This document shows, one piece after another, positions 5,402 to 7,513 of a DNA stretch of 7,513 nt. The stretch is from JAHFHB01 sp964393875. GTDB taxonomy: Bacteria > Omnitrophota > Omnitrophia > Omnitrophales > Aquincolibacteriaceae. The position numbers and the translations under genes were made by a program. A model generated the notes under the pieces. That model was given only the letters and a program-made list of their open reading frames with translations, did no database searches and was not told the DNA's origin. The stretch covers positions 1 through 7,513 of the forward strand of contig CAYMUZ010000019.1 in assembly GCA_964393875.1 (NCBI GenBank). Direction: 5' to 3'. Within the stretch, counting starts at the first letter, position 1. The number at the start of each line of letters is the position of its first letter.

Positions 5402-6529
5402 TTGAATCTGCGCCGTAAACGCGTGTTGATTGCTTTCGGCACGCGTCCGGAAGCGCTTAAATTTGTTCCCCTCATCAGGGCCTTTGAAAAGGCGAATGAC
5501 TTTGATTGTTTTGTTTGCTTGACCGGCCAGCACCGCCAGATGCTCGATCAGGTCGTTGATCTTTTTAAGATTAAAATTGATACAGATCTGCGTCTGATGC
5601 GGACGAATCAATCGCTGGAATATGTCAGCGGCCGTGTGATTCAGCGTTTTGGGAAAGTGATTAAGAAGGTCAATCCCGATGTCATTTTTGTGCAGGGTGA
5701 TACGGCCTCTGCGTTGATGGTTGGCATCGCAAGTTTTTATGCGAAGAAGAAAATTGCGCATCTTGAGGCCGGTCTGCGGACGTGGAACAAGTTTCAGCCG
5801 TTTCCCGAAGAAATGAACCGGGCTCTGCTCTCGCATCTTGCCGACTTTCACTTTACCCCGACGCATCAGGCCACCGCCAATCTTTTGAAAGAGGGGATTG
5901 ATCGTAAGGATATTTTTGAAATTGGAAATACGATTGTGGATACGGTCGGCCTTGCGGTTCCGCTCGTCAAGAGAAGCTATCCCATTTTTCAAAAAATTGA
6001 TTTGAAGAAAAAACTTTTGTTTGTGACCGCTCACCGGCGCGAAAGTTTTGGGGAGGGGCTGGACGGTATTTTTACCGCCCTAAAACGCATTGTTCAGCGA
6101 TTTAAGAATGTGGAAGTCGTCTATCCCGTGCATCTCAACCCCCATGTGGTCGGGCCGGCGCACCAACGGCTTGATGGAATTGACCGCCTCCATCTGTGCC
6201 GTCCGCTGACCTATGAAGAAACGACGTGGTTGATGGCGCATTGCTACGCAATTTTGACGGACTCCGGCGGTATTCAGGAAGAAGCGCCGAGTTTTAAAAA
6301 ACCGGTGCTTGTATTGCGCAACGTGACTGAACGTGCGGAGGGCATCCGTGCGGGGGTGGCGCGGCTCGTGGGTACGGATCCGGAAAAGATTTTTAGAGAG
6401 ACTGAAAAAATTTTAACCCGGCCCACTCTTTACCAACGGATGCAAGCCGGCAAAAATCCCTATGGAGATGGGCATAGCTCTGAGCGTGTCCTGGAGGTTC
6501 TGCGCAAACGGCTGGAAGTGATTTCATAA
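5402..6529 (+). CDS. wecB: UDP-N-acetylglucosamine 2-epimerase (non-hydrolysing), WecB family
   Basis: Interconverts UDP-GlcNAc and UDP-ManNAc in the cytoplasm (EC 5.1.3.14), supplying ManNAc-type sugars for surface glycans. At 375 residues it has the usual family length. Landmarks in order are VLIAFGTRPEALKFVPLI (8-25), TGQHRQML (41-48), VQGDTASALMV (97-107, Asp100), AHLEAGLRT (119-127, Glu122), PFPEEMNRALLSHLADF (133-149, Glu136/137), GNTIVDT (175-181), VTAHRRESFG (208-217, His211), YPVHLNP (241-247) and LTDSGGIQEEAPSFKKPVLVLRNVTERAEG (285-314). The Asp, Glu, Glu and His positions correspond to the catalytic set of the E. coli enzyme. VQGDT in place of the more usual VHGDT is a small deviation. 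The FGTRPE start is WecB-like rather than like WbpI, which uses the 3-N-acetylated uronic acid; yet a WbpD-like enzyme nearby leaves the WbpI-type substrate possible. The start is the TTG at 5402, placed by a GGAGG 5 nt upstream. Confidence 0.93.
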   Translation: MNLRRKRVLIAFGTRPEALKFVPLIRAFEKANDFDCFVCLTGQHRQMLDQVVDLFKIKIDTDLRLMRTNQSLEYVSGRVIQRFGKVIKKVNPDVIFVQGDTASALMVGIASFYAKKKIAHLEAGLRTWNKFQPFPEEMNRALLSHLADFHFTPTHQATANLLKEGIDRKDIFEIGNTIVDTVGLAVPLVKRSYPIFQKIDLKKKLLFVTAHRRESFGEGLDGIFTALKRIVQRFKNVEVVYPVHLNPHVVGPAHQRLDGIDRLHLCRPLTYEETTWLMAHCYAILTDSGGIQEEAPSFKKPVLVLRNVTERAEGIRAGVARLVGTDPEKIFRETEKILTRPTLYQRMQAGKNPYGDGHSSERVLEVLRKRLEVIS

Positions 6530-6571
6530 GTTTGCAGGGAACACTCATCGGCTCCCTACCCGTCATTTTTC

Positions 6572-7444
6572 ATGAACATTCGAATGGTCATTCTTAATTA
6601 CCGGGGCAAAGAGCTTTTGCCGCAATGCCTGCCGAGCATCGTGGCGGCGGCGGAGGCCTCGCGGCATTCCGTCAAAATAACCCTTCTGAATAATCCCAGC
6701 GGCGAAACCGATGAGGGGCTCGAGTACGCCAAGCGTGAGTTCCCTCAGGTAGATCTTTGGCAATCGCCTGAGAATGCGATTCTTTGCTCTTACAACCTCT
6801 ATCTGCCGGAAGTGACGGAAGCGGTGGTGATTTTACTGAATAACGATATTCGTGTGGATCGGGGTTTTGTGGATCCTTTGGTCCAGGCCTTTGAAAACGA
6901 TTCCCTGGTTTTCATGACCGCGCCCAAGGCCATGAGTTTTGACGGCCGGCAGGTGACGGCCGGCTGTGCAAAAGCCGGTATCCGGTGGGGCATGTTTTGG
7001 TGCAGCGCCCACTTTCCAGGCTATCTGGCCGAGGCCGACACCCCTTCGCAGACTTACTCGTCAGGCTTTGGTGCTTTTTCCCGTGAGAAATTTCTAAAAC
7101 TGGGCGGCTATGACCGGCGTTACCTGCCCGGCATCATGGAGGATGTGGATCTCAGCTGGCGTGCCCGGCAGGCGGGGTACAAACTTTTGTATGAGCCGCG
7201 CGCGGTGGTGTACCATATCGGTCAGGCGAGTTTTAAAAAAGTTTTTGGAGAAAACGAAACAAGTGTGATTGCCCACCGGAACACGTTTTTTTTTATGTGG
7301 AAAAATTTTCGCGCCCCCCAATTCTGGTTTGAGCACCTTTTCTTTTTGCCCCTGCGTCTGATGGCCGCTTTGCTGAGAGGGCGGGGGGATATCCTACGCG
7401 GTTTTTGCCGGGCGGTGGCCGCTCTGCAGGGAGGCCGGCCGTGA
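6572..7444 (+). CDS. Family 2 glycosyltransferase, rhamnosyltransferase-like
   Basis: A 290-residue GT-A glycosyltransferase acting on a lipid-linked glycan. The N-terminal strand is RMVILNYRGKELLPQCLPSI (4-23). The metal-binding D-x-D equivalent is LLNNDIRVD (88-96), with the N-N-D form usual in rhamnosyltransferase-like members. TYSSGFGAFSREKFLKLGGYDRRY (161-184) is the typical acceptor-side segment, and GIMEDVDLSWRARQAGYKL (187-205) carries the Glu190-Asp191 pair expected to act as the catalytic base. YHIGQAS and HRNTFFFMWKNF (236-246) fit the 'H..S...RN...f..KN' tail of the group. The C-terminus (251-285) is amphipathic or hydrophobic and may lie on the membrane. The loop that usually reads like 'N.GfA.gNN.g' is ENAILCSYNLYLP (67-79), a divergent form. 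The ATG lacks a clear Shine-Dalgarno sequence. The donor sugar cannot be stated. A T9 run lies at 7286-7294 within the FFF codons. Confidence 0.87.
   Translation: MNIRMVILNYRGKELLPQCLPSIVAAAEASRHSVKITLLNNPSGETDEGLEYAKREFPQVDLWQSPENAILCSYNLYLPEVTEAVVILLNNDIRVDRGFVDPLVQAFENDSLVFMTAPKAMSFDGRQVTAGCAKAGIRWGMFWCSAHFPGYLAEADTPSQTYSSGFGAFSREKFLKLGGYDRRYLPGIMEDVDLSWRARQAGYKLLYEPRAVVYHIGQASFKKVFGENETSVIAHRNTFFFMWKNFRAPQFWFEHLFFLPLRLMAALLRGRGDILRGFCRAVAALQGGRP
7428..7434 (+). promoter_or_regulatory. Strong ribosome binding site AGGGAGG for the last gene
   Basis: AGGGAGG lies inside the end of the second glycosyltransferase gene, 6 nt before the GTG at 7441. It supports an independent start for the truncated gene that follows. 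Confidence 0.75.
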
Positions 7445-7513
7445 AGTTGAATCATTTTTTTTTCAGCCGTGCCTGCGCCATCAGTCTGATGGTCTTTTTT
7501 GCCGGCATGGCCT
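7441..7513 (+). CDS. N-terminal fragment of a probable membrane protein (3' end outside window)
   Basis: Only the first 24 codons are present. The GTG start overlaps the stop of the glycosyltransferase as GTGA, and a strong AGGGAGG lies 6 nt upstream, the same arrangement as at 3240. The peptide starts with a short polar and basic stretch (MKLNHFFFSRACA) followed by a hydrophobic run (ISLMVFFAGMA), which fits a signal anchor or the first membrane helix of a polytopic protein. In this kind of cluster an O-antigen polymerase or ligase, a flippase or a chain-length regulator would be expected, but nothing here tells them apart. The codons after the start include a T9 run (7455-7463), a possible slippage site. 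Confidence 0.65.
   Translation, partial: MKLNHFFFSRACAISLMVFFAGMA

Noticed and set aside
5330..6034. A 234-codon open frame on the minus strand
   Set aside because: It is antisense to the well-supported WecB-family gene and shows no known motif.
6536..6570. Possible terminator: AGGGA/TCCCT stem followed later by TTTTT
   Set aside because: The stem is only 5 bp with a 12-nt loop and the T-run is separated from it by several bases; the next gene is only 42 bp from the stop.
6940..6964. Direct repeat TGACGGCCGGC, two copies 14 bp apart
   Set aside because: It is a short GC-rich repeat inside the glycosyltransferase coding sequence, read in two frames, with no duplicated protein motif or mobile-element context.

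Overview
The window is a stretch of a surface-polysaccharide (O-antigen, capsule or exopolysaccharide type) biosynthesis locus. All nine genes I can support lie on the + strand and are tightly packed. Junctions are typically 4-bp stop/start overlaps (ATGA at 1693, GTGA at 3240, GTGA at 7441) or short gaps. No rRNA, tRNA, CRISPR array, transposase or plasmid function is visible. The gene content suggests a bacterium, probably Gram-negative. The phylum cannot be read from this sequence. The dense, mixed layout and frequent A/T homopolymer runs would fit an uncultured lineage, but that is a guess.

Layout: 2-247, C-terminal end of an NAD-dependent sugar-nucleotide epimerase/dehydratase. 259-828, a left-handed beta-helix sugar N-acetyltransferase of the WbpD/WlbB type with a Cys-rich tail. 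836-1696, a SAM-dependent methyltransferase. 1693-3243, a large protein with an atypical NodB-like polysaccharide deacetylase core. 3240-4028, a family 2 glycosyltransferase of the WaaE/KdtX-like group. 4029-4178, the only sizeable intergenic gap, with a good sigma70-like promoter. 4179-5354, a predicted cytoplasmic alpha/alpha-barrel (six-hairpin glycosidase-like) protein of unknown reaction. 5402-6529, a UDP-GlcNAc 2-epimerase (WecB family). 6572-7444, a second family 2 glycosyltransferase of the rhamnosyltransferase-like group. 7441-7513, the first 24 codons of a gene with a hydrophobic N-terminus, probably a membrane protein.

Inferred joint role: the epimerase fragment, acetyltransferase and WecB homolog make or modify nucleotide-activated N-acetylated sugars. 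The two glycosyltransferases join them on a lipid carrier at the cytoplasmic face. The methyltransferase, deacetylase-like protein and alpha/alpha-barrel protein would decorate or edit the glycan or its precursors. The truncated membrane protein at the end could be a polymerase, ligase or flippase.

The most unusual element is a near-perfect 18-bp inverted repeat (3223-3265). Its 7-nt loop and arm edge carry the overlapping stop and start codons of the deacetylase-like gene and the first glycosyltransferase. It looks like a mobile palindromic (REP-like) sequence that now supplies both reading-frame ends and a Shine-Dalgarno-like stretch. Other points of note are an A10 tract inside the acetyltransferase gene, a T9 tract just after the start of the last gene, and two mutually exclusive small hairpins ahead of the 2-epimerase gene.
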